Below the pieces are notes generated by a model. It ran no database searches, had not been told where the DNA came from, and was given only the letters and a program-made list of their open reading frames with translations. The position numbers and the translations under genes were made by a program. A stretch of DNA of 64,000 nt, taken from positions 15,840 through 79,839 of the forward strand of contig MEQX01000050.1 in NCBI GenBank assembly GCA_001770415.1, in the 5' to 3' direction. This DNA comes from Betaproteobacteria bacterium RIFCSPLOWO2_02_FULL_63_19. Lineage in GTDB: Bacteria > Pseudomonadota > Gammaproteobacteria > Burkholderiales > SG8-39. The first letter of the stretch is position 1; the number at the start of each line of letters is the position of its first letter. This document shows, piece after piece, positions 6,950 through 16,762 of this stretch.

Positions 6950-9226
6950 ATGGATGAGATATTGCGCAATGCTGCGCTCGACTACCACCGCCTGCCGAAG
7001 CCGGGCAAGATTTCTGTCGCACCAACCAAGGGCCTGGTCAACCAGCGCGACCTCTCGCTCGCGTATTCGCCGGGGGTCGCGGCCGCCTGCGAAGAAATCG
7101 TGCGTGATCCGTCCGAGGCGCGCAATCTCACCTCGCGCGGCAACTTGATCGGCGTGGTGACCAATGGCACCGCCGTGCTCGGCCTGGGCGCGATTGGCGC
7201 GCTCGCGGCAAAGCCTGTAATGGAAGGCAAGGCGGTTCTGTTCAAGAAGTTTTCCGGCATTGACTGCTTCGACATAGAAATCGACGAGCGCGACCCCGAC
7301 AGGCTGGTGGAAATAATCGCGTCGCTCGAGCCGAGCTTCGGGGGCATAAACCTCGAGGACATCAAGGCACCGGAATGCTTCTACATCGAGAGAAAGCTGC
7401 GCGAGCGGTTGAAGATCCCAGTCTTCCACGACGACCAGCACGGTACCGCGATTATCGTTGGTGCGGCGATCCTTAACGGACTGCGCGTCGTGGGTAAACA
7501 AATAACGAACGTCAAGCTTGTCACCTCGGGGGCGGGGGCGGCGGCACTGTCCTGCCTGGACCTCCTGGTTGGACTCGGGTTGTCTACCAGAAACATCTGG
7601 GTCACGGATATACACGGCGTCGTCTACGAGGGACGAATCGAGGAGATGGACCAGAACAAGGCACGCTACGCCCAGAGGACCGATGCGCGGAAGCTGGCCG
7701 ACGTCATTTCCGGTGCCGATGTCTTTCTGGGGCTGTCGGCGGGCGGCGTCCTTAAGGCCGAGATGGTTCAGGCAATGGCGGCGAATCCACTTATCCTAGC
7801 GCTGGCGAATCCCGAACCTGAAATCCTACCGAGCGAGGTCAATGCCGTGAGGTCCGACGCGGTAATGGCTACCGGGCGCTCGGACTATCCCAACCAGGTA
7901 AACAACGTGCTGTGCTTCCCGTTCATTTTCAGGGGGGCGCTCGATGTGGGTGCTACCCAGATCAACGAGGCCATGAAGCTCGCCGCAGTGCGGGCGATCG
8001 CCGATTTGGCCATGGCCGAGCAATCCGAAATCGTTTCCGCCGCTTACGGCGAGCAGAATCTGCGCTTTGGTCCGGAATATCTCATCCCCAAGCCCTTTGA
8101 TCCGCGCTTGATCGCAACGGTGGCGCCGGCGGTAGCCCGTGCCGCGATGGAATCGGGTGTGGCCACACGCCCCATCACCGATTTGGCCGCCTATGCGGAT
8201 TCGTTGCAGCAGTTCGTCTACCACTCCGGCCTGATCATGAAGCCGGTCTTCGCGGCCGCGAAGGCCGGGCCGCGGCAACGTATCGTTTACGCCGAAGCGG
8301 AGGACGAGCGCGTGCTGCGGGCGGCGCAGGTAGTCGTTGACGAGGGTCTCGCCGCACCCATCCTGATCGGACGCCCGGCAGTCGTCGAAAAAAGGATCGA
8401 GCAGTTCGGTTTGCGCATTAAGCCGGGCATCGACTTCGAACTCGTCAATCCTGAGCACGATCCGCGTTACCGTGAGTACTGGCAGGAGTACCACCGCCTC
8501 ACCGAGCGGCGCGGCGTTTCACAACAGTATGCCAAGATCGAGATGCGCCGGCGACTAACGCTTATCGGCGCGATGATGCTGCACCGTGGGGAGGCGGACG
8601 GCATGCTCTGCGGCACATTCGGAACGCACGGAGTGCATCTGAAATACATCGATCAGGTGATTGGCCGACGGCCCGGGGTCGACAACTACTACGCCATGAA
8701 CCTGCTGTTGCTGCCCAAGCGCACGGTGTTTCTGTGCGACACCTATGTCAATATTGATCCGAACGCGGAGCAGGTGGCCGAAATGACGCTGCTCGCGGCC
8801 GAGGAGATCCGGCGCTTTGGGATCGTACCGAAGGTGGCTCTGTTGTCGCACTCATCGTTCGGCACCAGTGATGCGCTCTCTGCGCAGAAGATGCGCCGCG
8901 CGCTTGCACTGGTTCAGGAGCGTGCCCCTGAGCTTGAAATTGAGGGCGAGATGCACGGCGACGCCGCATTATCGCCGGACGTACGGCTTAGCGCCTTTCC
9001 GAATTCACGGCTAAAGGGCGAGGCCAATCTACTGATCATGCCCACGCTCGATGCGGCGAACATAGCATTCAACTTGCTCAAGACCGCGTCGGGTGACGGC
9101 GTAACGGTAGGACCGATCCTTCTGGGAGCGGCGCGACCCGCTCACATTCTGACACCTTCGGCGACCGTGCGACGACTTGTCAACATGACGGCATTGACCG
9201 CTGTGGATGCAAATGCCACACGCTAG
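6950..9226 (+). CDS. maeB: NADP-dependent malic enzyme with C-terminal phosphotransacetylase-like domain
   Basis: Converts malate to pyruvate and CO2, normally with NADP. The 758-residue length and two-part structure are those of MaeB. The malic enzyme half (1 to about 430) has the catalytic Tyr in SLAYSPGV (Y39), the Lys in MEGKAVLF (K94), the metal ligands in [10 protein letters not shown] and [10 protein letters not shown], and an NAD(P)-binding region at [13 protein letters not shown]. The C-terminal half (about 430-758) resembles phosphotransacetylase ([36 protein letters not shown]); in MaeB proteins this part is regulatory, often sensing acetyl-CoA, rather than catalytic. Together with ppdK at 56-58 kb it would route C4 acids to PEP. 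Confidence 0.93.
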   Translation: MDEILRNAALDYHRLPKPGKISVAPTKGLVNQRDLSLAYSPGVAAACEEIVRDPSEARNLTSRGNLIGVVTNGTAVLGLGAIGALAAKPVMEGKAVLFKKFSGIDCFDIEIDERDPDRLVEIIASLEPSFGGINLEDIKAPECFYIERKLRERLKIPVFHDDQHGTAIIVGAAILNGLRVVGKQITNVKLVTSGAGAAALSCLDLLVGLGLSTRNIWVTDIHGVVYEGRIEEMDQNKARYAQRTDARKLADVISGADVFLGLSAGGVLKAEMVQAMAANPLILALANPEPEILPSEVNAVRSDAVMATGRSDYPNQVNNVLCFPFIFRGALDVGATQINEAMKLAAVRAIADLAMAEQSEIVSAAYGEQNLRFGPEYLIPKPFDPRLIATVAPAVARAAMESGVATRPITDLAAYADSLQQFVYHSGLIMKPVFAAAKAGPRQRIVYAEAEDERVLRAAQVVVDEGLAAPILIGRPAVVEKRIEQFGLRIKPGIDFELVNPEHDPRYREYWQEYHRLTERRGVSQQYAKIEMRRRLTLIGAMMLHRGEADGMLCGTFGTHGVHLKYIDQVIGRRPGVDNYYAMNLLLLPKRTVFLCDTYVNIDPNAEQVAEMTLLAAEEIRRFGIVPKVALLSHSSFGTSDALSAQKMRRALALVQERAPELEIEGEMHGDAALSPDVRLSAFPNSRLKGEANLLIMPTLDAANIAFNLLKTASGDGVTVGPILLGAARPAHILTPSATVRRLVNMTALTAVDANATR

Positions 9227-9309
9227 CGGCGTGGCCATCAAAACGTCGGCGTGATTGGCTGGAACGTCGTGGGCACTTGGCTACTTTCCGATCGGCCCTT
9301 TCCGGAGTC

Positions 9310-9340
9310 GCCGCGCGGTCCAGCCGCTGGACAGCGCGGC
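9310..9340. terminator. Near-perfect 31-base palindromic hairpin after maeB
   Basis: GCCGCGC (9310-9316) pairs with GCGCGGC (9334-9340), and inside it GTCCAG (9318-9323) pairs with CTGGAC (9327-9332) around the loop CCG. It lies in the 185-base gap between maeB and the PhaM-like gene and would form a very stable stem on either strand. No T-run follows, so termination is possible but not certain. Confidence 0.4.
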
Positions 9341-9411
9341 GCACCGATGTGCTGGAATTCCTCGATGAAGGGCACTAAACTCATCAATTTGCTTCGCAAG
9401 GCCAACCCGTC

Positions 9412-9795
9412 ATGACAAAGTCCGTCGGCCCCGATCCATTCGAATTTCTCAAGATGATGTGGGGACCAATGGGACTGCCGTTACCCGGCATCGTGACTCC
9501 GACTCTCGATGTGTCCGAGATCGACAAGCGTATCGCCGAACTGAAGTCGGTCGAGTCCTGGCTGACCATGAATCTCAACCTGCTCAAATTGACCCTGCAG
9601 GGCATGGAAATGCAGCGTGCGACCCTGACCGCGATGAAGGGAATGCAGGGGCAGGCCGCCGCCGAAGCAGCTTCAAAACCGGGCGCGCCCGCGCCCGGTT
9701 CAACGGGAAACCCCTTTGCCGATGCCTGGTGGAATGTCCTGCATCAGGCGCAAAACTTCCAGCCACCTGACCCGAACGAACCCGCGAAGAAGTAA
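9412..9795 (+). CDS. PhaM-family polyhydroxyalkanoate granule regulatory protein
   Basis: A 127-residue protein of the type annotated in Betaproteobacteria as PhaM, a multifunctional granule protein that in Ralstonia eutropha activates the PHA synthase and links granules to DNA. The N-terminus DPFEFLKMMWGPMGLPLPG and the core LDVSEIDKRIAELKSVESWL followed by a methionine-rich helical stretch match my memory of this family. The C-terminus is Ala/Pro-rich and ends NEPAKK, only mildly basic, whereas longer homologues have a strongly basic DNA-binding tail. Granule association is inferred from the family; no PHA synthase or depolymerase lies in the window. Confidence 0.7.
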   Translation: MTKSVGPDPFEFLKMMWGPMGLPLPGIVTPTLDVSEIDKRIAELKSVESWLTMNLNLLKLTLQGMEMQRATLTAMKGMQGQAAAEAASKPGAPAPGSTGNPFADAWWNVLHQAQNFQPPDPNEPAKK

Positions 9796-9869
9796 TATTC
9801 GCGTCGCGGCCGCGGCGACCGCACCGTCTTCACGCTGTATTCTTGCAACGAGAATTCGAAGGAGTCTTG

Positions 9870-10838
9870 ATGCCTAAAGCCATACGAGTCCACAAGGCTG
9901 GCGGGCCGGAGGTGTTGCAATGGGAGGACGTCAGTGTCGGCGCGCCGGGTCCCGGGGAAGCAAGCGTACGCCACCACGCCATTGGCCTCAATTACATCGA
10001 CGTCTATCATCGCATCGCTCTGTATCCGATGACCTATCCCTCCGGAATCGGTATGGAGGCGGCCGGTGTGGTCGAGGCTGTCGGAAAAGGGGTCACGAAT
10101 GTCAAACCAGGCGACCGGGTCGCCTACGCGACGCCGCCCGTCGGCGCGTACTCCGAGGCACGCAACATGTCTGCGGATCGCCTTGTAAACCTGCCCGAAG
10201 GAATCTCCTTCGAGCAGGGGGCGGCGATTATGCTGAAGGGCATGACGGCGCAGTACCTTATCAAGCGAACATACAAGGTCAAGGCTGGCGACACTGTTCT
10301 ATGGCATGCGGCTGCTGGCGGCGTTGGACTGATCGCCTGCCAGTGGCTTGCCGCGCTCGGCGTCACGGTCATCGGAACCGTTGGATCGGATGACAAGATG
10401 GCGCTTGCCAAGGCGCACGGTTGTCACCACGCGGTGAATTACAACCGGGAGAACTTCCTGGATCGGGTCAGGGAGATTACCAACGGAACTGGTGTTCCCG
10501 TCGTGTACGATTCGGTCGGAAAGGTCACGTTCAAGGAATCACTGGACTGCCTGCGGCCGTTTGGCATGATGGTAAGTTTTGGCAATGCTTCGGGGCCGGT
10601 GCCACCTTTTGAGCTGACTGCGCTCAGGGGATCGCTTTTCATTACCCGTCCTTCTGTGATCCCGTACACGGCCAAGCGCGAGGACCTCGTTGCCTCGTCG
10701 CAGGATCTGTTCGATATCGTTCTCGCGGGTAAGGTCAAAGCCGAAGTCAACCAGCGCTACCCGCTTCACGAGGCAGCCGCGGCGCACCGTGACCTTGAAG
10801 CGCGCAGGACCACCGGCTCGACGATACTGCTGCCCTAG
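9870..10838 (+). CDS. qor: NADPH:quinone oxidoreductase (zeta-crystallin type)
   Basis: Zinc-free medium-chain dehydrogenase/reductase that reduces quinones with NADPH. The 322 residues start at the ATG at 9870, 5 bases after a perfect AAGGAG (9859-9864). The N-terminal catalytic domain shows LNYIDVYHR and YPSGIGMEAAGVVEAVG; the nucleotide-binding fold has AAAGGVGLIACQWL with the AxxGGVG loop of this family. The Cys and His zinc ligands of true alcohol dehydrogenases are absent. It is not obviously in an operon: 74 bases separate it from the PhaM-like gene and 38 from the Nudix gene, all on the same strand, so co-transcription is possible. Confidence 0.85.
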   Translation: MPKAIRVHKAGGPEVLQWEDVSVGAPGPGEASVRHHAIGLNYIDVYHRIALYPMTYPSGIGMEAAGVVEAVGKGVTNVKPGDRVAYATPPVGAYSEARNMSADRLVNLPEGISFEQGAAIMLKGMTAQYLIKRTYKVKAGDTVLWHAAAGGVGLIACQWLAALGVTVIGTVGSDDKMALAKAHGCHHAVNYNRENFLDRVREITNGTGVPVVYDSVGKVTFKESLDCLRPFGMMVSFGNASGPVPPFELTALRGSLFITRPSVIPYTAKREDLVASSQDLFDIVLAGKVKAEVNQRYPLHEAAAAHRDLEARRTTGSTILLP

Positions 10839-10876
10839 CGATCCGCGCGGCCGGCGGCGGAACGAAATGTCGTGAG

Positions 10877-11506
10877 ATGTGTCGGATCAATATGATCATG
10901 GAAGATACTCGGAACGAAATTGGAGAAGATTGGCTGCGTAACCGATTTGCGCAGCCGCGGACCGTCGCCCCCTTACTTACCGGGGATGGCAGTCTGCTTC
11001 GCGACGGACGGGCGCTCAGGCCGGCGGCCGTTCTCGTTCCGGTGATCAGTCGCGATGGCGACTTGTCGGTGCTTTTTACGCGCCGCACTGATCACCTTTA
11101 CGATCACGCGGGGCAAATCAGCTTTCCCGGAGGGCGCGCGGAGCCTCACGAAGAGAGCGCCGCGCAGACCGCATTGAGGGAAACGGAGGAAGAAATTGGA
11201 CTCGCGGCCGACCGCGTCGAGGTCTTGGGCAGTTTAAGCGAATATGTGACCGTTACCGGTTATCGCGTGACACCGGTGGTAGGCTTGGCACGAACGCCGC
11301 TTGAGTTGAAGCCCGATGATTTCGAGGTTGCAGAGATATTCGAGGTGCCCCTGGGGTTCGTCCTCGATCCTTCCAATCACCAGCGAAACAGTGTCGTTCA
11401 TCTTGGTCGACAGAGGCACTACTACGCATTGCCCTACGGCCAGTATTACATCTGGGGAGCGACCGCTGGCATGCTAATGAACTTCTATTCGTACCTAATG
11501 GCTTAG
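10877..11506 (+). CDS. Nudix hydrolase, CoA pyrophosphatase-like
   Basis: Hydrolyses a nucleoside diphosphate linked to another group. The complete Nudix box is present: GGRAEPHEESAAQTALRETEEEIGL fits Gx5Ex7REUxEExGU. The preceding FTRRTDHLYDHAGQISFPGG is the pattern of the NudL/CoA pyrophosphatase subgroup, which splits CoA to 3',5'-ADP and phosphopantetheine. The protein has about 209 residues if translation starts at the ATG at 10877; in-frame ATGs at 10892 and 10898 are alternatives and none has a strong Shine-Dalgarno. The last residues (YYIWGATAGMLMNFYSYL) also match that subgroup. Confidence 0.85.
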   Translation: MCRINMIMEDTRNEIGEDWLRNRFAQPRTVAPLLTGDGSLLRDGRALRPAAVLVPVISRDGDLSVLFTRRTDHLYDHAGQISFPGGRAEPHEESAAQTALRETEEEIGLAADRVEVLGSLSEYVTVTGYRVTPVVGLARTPLELKPDDFEVAEIFEVPLGFVLDPSNHQRNSVVHLGRQRHYYALPYGQYYIWGATAGMLMNFYSYLMA

Positions 11507-11508
11507 CT

Positions 11509-12255
11509 CTACGTCGTTTTATCCACGGCGCGCCGGTAGAGCTGGGCGAAATTGTCGAGGGAATGAATGTGGGCATATATATGACCCATGAATCCCTGTG
11601 TCACGAGAACTTTCATGCTTAGAGGTTTTAGGGCGAGCAGCTTTGCCTGATCGATACGATACATTCCATCCAGCTTTGGCTGGGGCGAGGCAGGCTCAAT
11701 GACCTGAAACTGGAACGGGGAAAACAGTCCGAGCCTAGCGAAGGTCGCGCACATTCGAGCCGTCAGGTCGAGGTCGGCCTCATACTCGTTGAGCAATTGT
11801 TCGATCGGCGCCCATTCCCGCGTGGGCGAGCCCGAAGCGTCGAACAGTGCCGCACCATCCTCGTTCACGTTCGCCTTCGCCACGCATACCATGCGCTCAC
11901 CTCGTGGCAGACCTTTCACGTATAGCTTAGAAATGCAAAATGGGTAACGCCGAACGTAAGCAGGCACATAGCAGGACGGATCCCACTCGCCCTGAAACGT
12001 GACGAACAGATTCTGCCGCGAAGCGAGCCCCAGCACGACGGCTGGAACAAATGTAGAGCCGCCGTCACCCGAAATAAACACAATCGGATAGTGGCGACTT
12101 GCGGCGGCGAACTCAGAGTAGCTTACTGCCAGCGCGTTGATTGTTCGACAAAAACCTGGCGTCTTGCCTGGCTGCAACAGCACTCTATGCGACTTTTGCA
12201 GTGGGGTGATCTCGTCGTAGCCGTAGGGCGGCGTAATGTTTAGTTCCTGCATCAT
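11509..12255 (-). CDS. SapC family protein
   Basis: A 248-residue protein of the SapC family (Pfam SapC type), named after a Campylobacter surface-layer protein; its molecular role is unknown in most bacteria. Family-like stretches include FCRTINALAVSYSEFAAASR, HYPIVFISG, VPAYVRRYPF and GLFSPFQFQV. It has no signal peptide or membrane helix by eye, so a cytoplasmic location is likely. It converges with the Nudix gene, with only two bases between the stops, and is divergent from the CobD/CbiB-like gene. Confidence 0.75.
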   Translation of the reverse strand: MMQELNITPPYGYDEITPLQKSHRVLLQPGKTPGFCRTINALAVSYSEFAAASRHYPIVFISGDGGSTFVPAVVLGLASRQNLFVTFQGEWDPSCYVPAYVRRYPFCISKLYVKGLPRGERMVCVAKANVNEDGAALFDASGSPTREWAPIEQLLNEYEADLDLTARMCATFARLGLFSPFQFQVIEPASPQPKLDGMYRIDQAKLLALKPLSMKVLVTQGFMGHIYAHIHSLDNFAQLYRRAVDKTT

Positions 12256-12339
12256 TGTTCCGCGTCGGTTGTGTCTCCGATATGTGCTATCTTCAGCTGC
12301 GGTCGTGCCGTTTGCGCACGCGCCTGAATCTCCGATCGA

Positions 12340-13263
12340 ATGGGTCTGATCTCTCTAATTGCAGCGTTGCTTCTTGAGCAGTGGCGTCCGCTGGCGAATC
12401 ATCGCTATTTGTACTCGCAGGTTGCGCAGTACGCCAATTTCCTCGAACGGCAGTTCAATGCCGGTGAAGTCCAGCAGGGCGTCGTGGCGTGGCTGGTTGC
12501 CGTACTCCTGCCGGTCATCATTGTCGGGCTGGTGCACGCACAGTTGTTCAGCTGGAGCCCACTGGTTGCGCTGGCATTTAACGTGGCCGCGCTTTATTGC
12601 ACGATGGGGTTTAGGCAATTCAGTCACTATTTTACCGATATCCATCTTGCCCTCAAGCGGGATGACCTGACGGGTGCACGCGAGTTGCTGGCAGTATGGC
12701 GCGGTCACGACTGCAGCGGTCTGTCCCGTGAGGAAGTGTCACGCCTGACCATCGAAGAGGCACTCACTGCCTCACATCGCCATGTGTTTGCGGTAGCGTT
12801 CTGGTTCGTGCTGCTTCCCGGTCCATCGGGCGCGATTCTCTATCGGCTCGCCTATTTTCTGTATCGGCGGTGGGGCGAATCCGATACGCCGGACCTGGTG
12901 CAGTTCGGTCGCTTTGCAAAGCAGGCATTCCGGGCGCTCGATTGGCTTCCGATGCGTTTCACCGCGGCAGCCTTCGCCGTCGTGGGGGACTTCGAGGACG
13001 CGATCTACTGCTGGCGCACTCAGGCAGCCCAATGGCCTGATCCCTTGCTGGGCATCTTATTGGCTGCCGGCGCCGGCGCGATCGGTGTTCGCTTAGGCGG
13101 TCCCTACGTCATACACGGCACGGCTGTTGAACGCCCGCAGTTGGGGACCGGAGACGAGGCCGACGCCGGATTCCTGGATAGCACCATCGGCCTAGTTTGG
13201 CGGGCGCTTGTACTGTGGTTGCTCATGCTCATGCTGCTTGGTATCGCTCGGGCCCTCAGTTAG
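12340..13263 (+). CDS. CobD/CbiB-like (AmpE-related) integral membrane protein
   Basis: A 307-residue membrane protein of the superfamily containing adenosylcobinamide-phosphate synthase (CobD/CbiB) and AmpE. The start MGLISLIAALLLEQWRPL is typical, followed by hydrophobic segments near VVAWLVAVLLPVIIVGLV, LVALAFNVAALYCTMGF, VFAVAFWFVLLPG, LGILLAAGAGAIGV and ALVLWLLMLMLLGIA. GPSGAILYRLAYFLYRRW matches the conserved central loop. In Betaproteobacteria this branch is usually annotated only as CobD/CbiB family and sits away from cobalamin genes, as here, so a role in B12 synthesis should not be assumed. Confidence 0.75.
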   Translation: MGLISLIAALLLEQWRPLANHRYLYSQVAQYANFLERQFNAGEVQQGVVAWLVAVLLPVIIVGLVHAQLFSWSPLVALAFNVAALYCTMGFRQFSHYFTDIHLALKRDDLTGARELLAVWRGHDCSGLSREEVSRLTIEEALTASHRHVFAVAFWFVLLPGPSGAILYRLAYFLYRRWGESDTPDLVQFGRFAKQAFRALDWLPMRFTAAAFAVVGDFEDAIYCWRTQAAQWPDPLLGILLAAGAGAIGVRLGGPYVIHGTAVERPQLGTGDEADAGFLDSTIGLVWRALVLWLLMLMLLGIARALS

Positions 13264-13490
13264 TTGTCGTTTGCGCTTGAGGATTCGAAACAAGGATTGC
13301 GTGACGCATCGGGACCCGGATATCGAGCTGTTCCGTTTTGCATCGTCGCCGAAATGATGAGGCAGGCGCATCCAGGCATTGGAGATCGCCTGTTCAAACT
13401 CTTGCGGCTTGGGAAGGGTTCGAAATGGAGGCGGATTCGCCTGCATCCTCCGTCGCACGCCGGGCTCGTTCTGTCGGCGGGCACCGCTCC

Positions 13491-13802
13491 TCATCTTTTT
13501 TCGACCCCGCAGTTCCAACATGCGGTGAACTGCACTTCGAGGCGTTCGCCACAGTTGGCGCAAATCCAGGTTCCCGAGGCAGCCGGGCGGTGTGCGGTCA
13601 TTTCGCGCAGAATCGAACTCGCGAGGCGACGGTCAGCGTCGTTCTCCAGAACCAGCTGTATCGAACACTCGGTAAACGGCACCTCACCCGCAAGCGTCGA
13701 GAGACGTTCGTTTCGGAGTCTGCAGCGGATTCCGGCCGATTCGAGTAGGTTCTTGAGATGGTGGATCTCGTGCGCGTTGAGCGACACATAGAATGCCTTC
13801 AT
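13491..13802 (-). CDS. Small DUF2007-type protein with C-terminal zinc ribbon
   Basis: A 103-residue protein. The N-terminal half (MKAFYVSLNAHEIHHLKNLL, then GIRCRLRNERLS and IQLVLENDADRRLASSIL) fits the DUF2007 putative signal-transducing fold. The C-terminus carries two CxxC knuckles (ICANCGE and CWNCGVE) that should bind one zinc. The ATG at 13802 starts exactly at the conserved N-terminus; the frame runs further upstream to 14051 but that part lies inside the rsgA gene and is not protein-like. It lies 14 bases downstream of rsgA on the same strand and is probably co-transcribed with it. Function unknown. Confidence 0.75.
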   Translation of the reverse strand: MKAFYVSLNAHEIHHLKNLLESAGIRCRLRNERLSTLAGEVPFTECSIQLVLENDADRRLASSILREMTAHRPAASGTWICANCGERLEVQFTACWNCGVEKR

Positions 13803-13816
13803 GGGTTGCCGTTCCC

Positions 13817-14710
13817 TTAGCTGAACACGGCTCGTCCGCTTTCTGCGGTGACGATCCTGTGGAACAGTTCCATGCGTCTCGGGTGAATCTGGCCAGCTGC
13901 GCAGGCCGAGTGAAGTGCGCATCCGGGCTCGCTGCGATGCGAGCAATCGTGAAAGCGACACCGACCGAGGAGAGGCCGAAACTCCGGAAAAGCGGCTTCG
14001 ATATCGTTCCGTGCAAGATGCGCCAGTCCAAATTCCTGCAGCCCGGGGCAATCGATAATTGTGGCCCCCGCCGTGCGGTACAGCCGCGCGTGGCTGGTGG
14101 TGTGGCGCCCTGAGGCGAGAAAGGTCGAAATTTCACGGGTGGCCCGGTTCGCTTCCGGAACGAGGGCGTTCAGTAGTGTCGACTTGCCCATGCCCGACTG
14201 GCCAATCAAGACCGTGATCTCGCCCGTCAATTCGTTTTCCAATGCCGTGGTATCGCCTTTCGCACTCATCACGATTACCCGATAGCCAGCCTGATCGAAG
14301 GGAACGAGGCGCTTGTGCGCGGCCTCCAGGCGGGCCTTCAGATCGGCCTTGTTCAGGACAATCAGGGCTTTCAGTCCCTGGTTTTCGCCAGCCACGAGCG
14401 CGCGTGCCACCAGTTCATCGCTGAAGCTTGGATCCGTAGCGCAGATCACTGCGAGTTGCGTGACATTGGCAGCGATGAGTTTGGTGCGGTGCGCGGTGGA
14501 CCGGAACAGTTCGGTGGCCCTCGCCGCCACAGCATCTATGACGCCGTGCCCACGCGAGGTCAATGTAACGCTCACGCGGTCGCCGCAGGCGAGAGTACTC
14601 TTCTTGCCGCGGGGCACACACAGCAACAGACCCCTGGACGCGCAGTCGACGAGATACTGTCTGCCGTAAGCGGCGACTAGTTCTCCGTAAACATAATCAG
14701 CGCTTTTCAA
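13817..14710 (-). CDS. rsgA: Ribosome small subunit-dependent GTPase A
   Basis: Circularly permuted GTPase that checks and releases factors from the maturing 30S subunit. In the 297 residues the motifs come in permuted order: NKAD (G4), MSAK (G5), GQSGMGKSTL (G1, P-loop) and DCPG (G3). An N-terminal OB fold precedes them, and the C-terminal zinc module follows with Cys and His in CRFHDCSHRSEPGC. All family hallmarks are intact. It is the middle gene of a same-strand block: the M48 protease lies 50 bases upstream and the zinc-ribbon protein 14 bases downstream. Confidence 0.93.
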   Translation of the reverse strand: MKSADYVYGELVAAYGRQYLVDCASRGLLLCVPRGKKSTLACGDRVSVTLTSRGHGVIDAVAARATELFRSTAHRTKLIAANVTQLAVICATDPSFSDELVARALVAGENQGLKALIVLNKADLKARLEAAHKRLVPFDQAGYRVIVMSAKGDTTALENELTGEITVLIGQSGMGKSTLLNALVPEANRATREISTFLASGRHTTSHARLYRTAGATIIDCPGLQEFGLAHLARNDIEAAFPEFRPLLGRCRFHDCSHRSEPGCALHSACAAGQIHPRRMELFHRIVTAESGRAVFS

Positions 14711-14760
14711 ACCGGTCTCGAAACAATACGGCCGACGACGTTGGCTGGAGCGTTACCCAG

Positions 14761-16008
14761 TTAGCCACTGGCAATCTGGAGCCGCGCGATTCGAAGAGAG
14801 GCCGGTGGGTGGGAATCGTAAACGGCAGAGTGCAGCGGGTCTGGAGTGAGCGTCGTCGCGTTGTCGCCATATAGCTTGACCAGTGCCCGCACCAGATCCG
14901 AGGCCCCGGCATGGCGCGCCGCGTATGCGTCGGCTTGAAATTCATGGTGTCGCGAGTAAAGACTCATGATCGGCTGCAGCAGAAAAGCGAATGTCGGAAC
15001 CACCAAGAAGAACAGCACAAGCGCCATGGCATTTGTCTGCGACTGGACATTCAGAGCATGGTAGAACCATCCTTCGTCGATCAGATATCCGAGCAGCCAC
15101 AATAATCCCAGACTCGCGCCGAATAGCACCGCCATGCGCTTCCAGACGTGGTGATAGCTATAATGCCCGAGCTCGTGTGCGAGCACCGCCTCGATTTCAG
15201 GCGGTGCAAGTCGGGTAATCAACGTGTCGAACAGGACGATACGCTTTGCCGCACCGAAGCCGGTGAAATAGGCGTTGCCATGGCTTGAACGACGTGAACT
15301 GTCCATCACGTACAGGCCTCGCGTACGGAATCCGCAGCGCGCTATCAGGTGCTCGATCCGACTCCTGAGGCTTTCGTCCTCCAGAGGGCTGAAGCGATTG
15401 AACAGCGGCGCGATCATTGTCGGATAGAGCATGACCACGATCAGGTTGAATCCGACCCAGGTAAGCCAGGCATACAGCCACCAAGCCGAACCCATTGCCG
15501 CCATCAACCACAGCACGCAGAATATCAGTGGCGTGCCGAGCAGCAGTCCTATGAGAGCCTGCTTTGCCAGGTCCACGAAATACAACCGCAGTGTCATGCG
15601 GTTGAATCCGTAGCGAGACTCAATGACGAACGTGCGATAGAGTCCGAATGGAAGATCGAAAATGCCACCTATCGCCACGACGGCGAAAATCAGCGCGATG
15701 CCGTGCGCGTAACCCCCGGTCTGGAGGAACCGATCGAAGACTGAAGAAATCGCCTGCAACCCGCCACCAAGCGTAAAGGCAAGGAGCACTAGTGCACCCA
15801 CTACCGTTTCCAACATCCCGATGCGGGTGCGCGCGCAGGTGTAATCGGCCGCCTTCTGGTGTGCCGCGAACGTTATCTGGCCGACGAACTCTGGTGGCAC
15901 CGCGTCTCGATGTGCGGCGACGTGGCGCAGGTGGCGCGCGGCGAGCCAAAGTTGCGCAAGCGTCGTACAGCTCAGGGCAATCAGAAAGGCCAGAGTGAAT
16001 GGATGCAT
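14761..16008 (-). CDS. M48 family (Ste24-like) membrane metalloprotease
   Basis: Integral membrane zinc endopeptidase of 415 residues, the usual size of bacterial Ste24/CaaX-protease-1 homologues. The zinc site HELGH (in AVLAHELGHYSYHH) and the third ligand region HEFQADAYAARH are intact. Hydrophobic segments are seen at the N-terminus (FTLAFLIALSCTTLAQLWL), then VVGALVLLAFTLGGGL, ALIFAVVAIGGIFDLPF, LIGLLLGTPLIFCVLWLMA, LFGASLGLLWLLGYLI and ALVLFFLVVPTFAFLL. In bacteria such proteases probably act in membrane or envelope quality control; the substrate here is unknown. It is divergent from orn. Confidence 0.88.
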   Translation of the reverse strand: MHPFTLAFLIALSCTTLAQLWLAARHLRHVAAHRDAVPPEFVGQITFAAHQKAADYTCARTRIGMLETVVGALVLLAFTLGGGLQAISSVFDRFLQTGGYAHGIALIFAVVAIGGIFDLPFGLYRTFVIESRYGFNRMTLRLYFVDLAKQALIGLLLGTPLIFCVLWLMAAMGSAWWLYAWLTWVGFNLIVVMLYPTMIAPLFNRFSPLEDESLRSRIEHLIARCGFRTRGLYVMDSSRRSSHGNAYFTGFGAAKRIVLFDTLITRLAPPEIEAVLAHELGHYSYHHVWKRMAVLFGASLGLLWLLGYLIDEGWFYHALNVQSQTNAMALVLFFLVVPTFAFLLQPIMSLYSRHHEFQADAYAARHAGASDLVRALVKLYGDNATTLTPDPLHSAVYDSHPPASLRIARLQIASG

Positions 16009-16216
16009 CGGTCTTCCTGGGGTCCCGGGCTGTGCTTATGAGACAATTGCATGCCTGTAAGTGGGCGGCAGGCGATTCCGGCTGCGAATTCGATTTGGCA
16101 TGCGGCCTGGATTGAGGGGTTGGCGATTAGAAAGGACGAGTACAGCCTCTTGCGGTTTATCCGCGTCGTCGTAGGCTGGCATTTTACACGCGCTTGGTAC
16201 GTTGGACTGTAGCGAA

Positions 16217-16762
16217 ATGGCCCAGGATCAGAACAATCTCATCTGGATCGACATGGAAATGACGGGCCTAAGTCCGGATGCGGACCGCATTATCGAGGTT
16301 GCGGTTGTAATCACCGATTCGCAGCTGGTCATCTTGGCCGAAGCGCCAGTTCTTGTGATTCATCAGGAGGACATGGTGCTCGATTCGATGGATGCCTGGA
16401 ACACGGGTACGCACGGCCGGTCAGGCCTGATCGAAAAAGTCAGAACTTCTGCGCTTGCGGAGGCCGATGCGGAGCGACTGATGCGGGATTTCATCGCGCA
16501 GTACGTGCCCGCCAGAACCTCGCCGATGTGCGGGAATTCGATTTGTCAGGATCGACGTTTCCTGGCGCGTTGGATGCCCGAGCTCGAGGCTTACTTCCAC
16601 TATCGCAACTTGGATGTCAGCACTTTAAAGGAATTGGTCCGTCGTTGGAAACCCACGCTTTCACGGGGGGTGGTCAAGAACGGCAAGCACGAAGCGTTGG
16701 CGGATATCTATGAATCGATCGAAGAAATGAAGTATTACCGGGAAAATTTCATCAAGCTCTGA
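16217..16762 (+). CDS. orn: Oligoribonuclease
   Basis: 3'-5' exoribonuclease of the DEDDh family that degrades 2-5-mer RNAs, including pGpG from c-di-GMP breakdown. The start at 16217 gives 181 residues. Catalytic motifs are present: IDMEMTGL (Asp and Glu of Exo I), the [13 protein letters not shown] region (Exo II Asp) and GKHEALADI (His and Asp of Exo III). The TTG at 16202 is in frame but adds residues before the conserved [12 protein letters not shown] start. It could finish the c-di-GMP degradation begun by the HD-GYP protein at 49-50 kb. Confidence 0.94.
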   Translation: MAQDQNNLIWIDMEMTGLSPDADRIIEVAVVITDSQLVILAEAPVLVIHQEDMVLDSMDAWNTGTHGRSGLIEKVRTSALAEADAERLMRDFIAQYVPARTSPMCGNSICQDRRFLARWMPELEAYFHYRNLDVSTLKELVRRWKPTLSRGVVKNGKHEALADIYESIEEMKYYRENFIKL

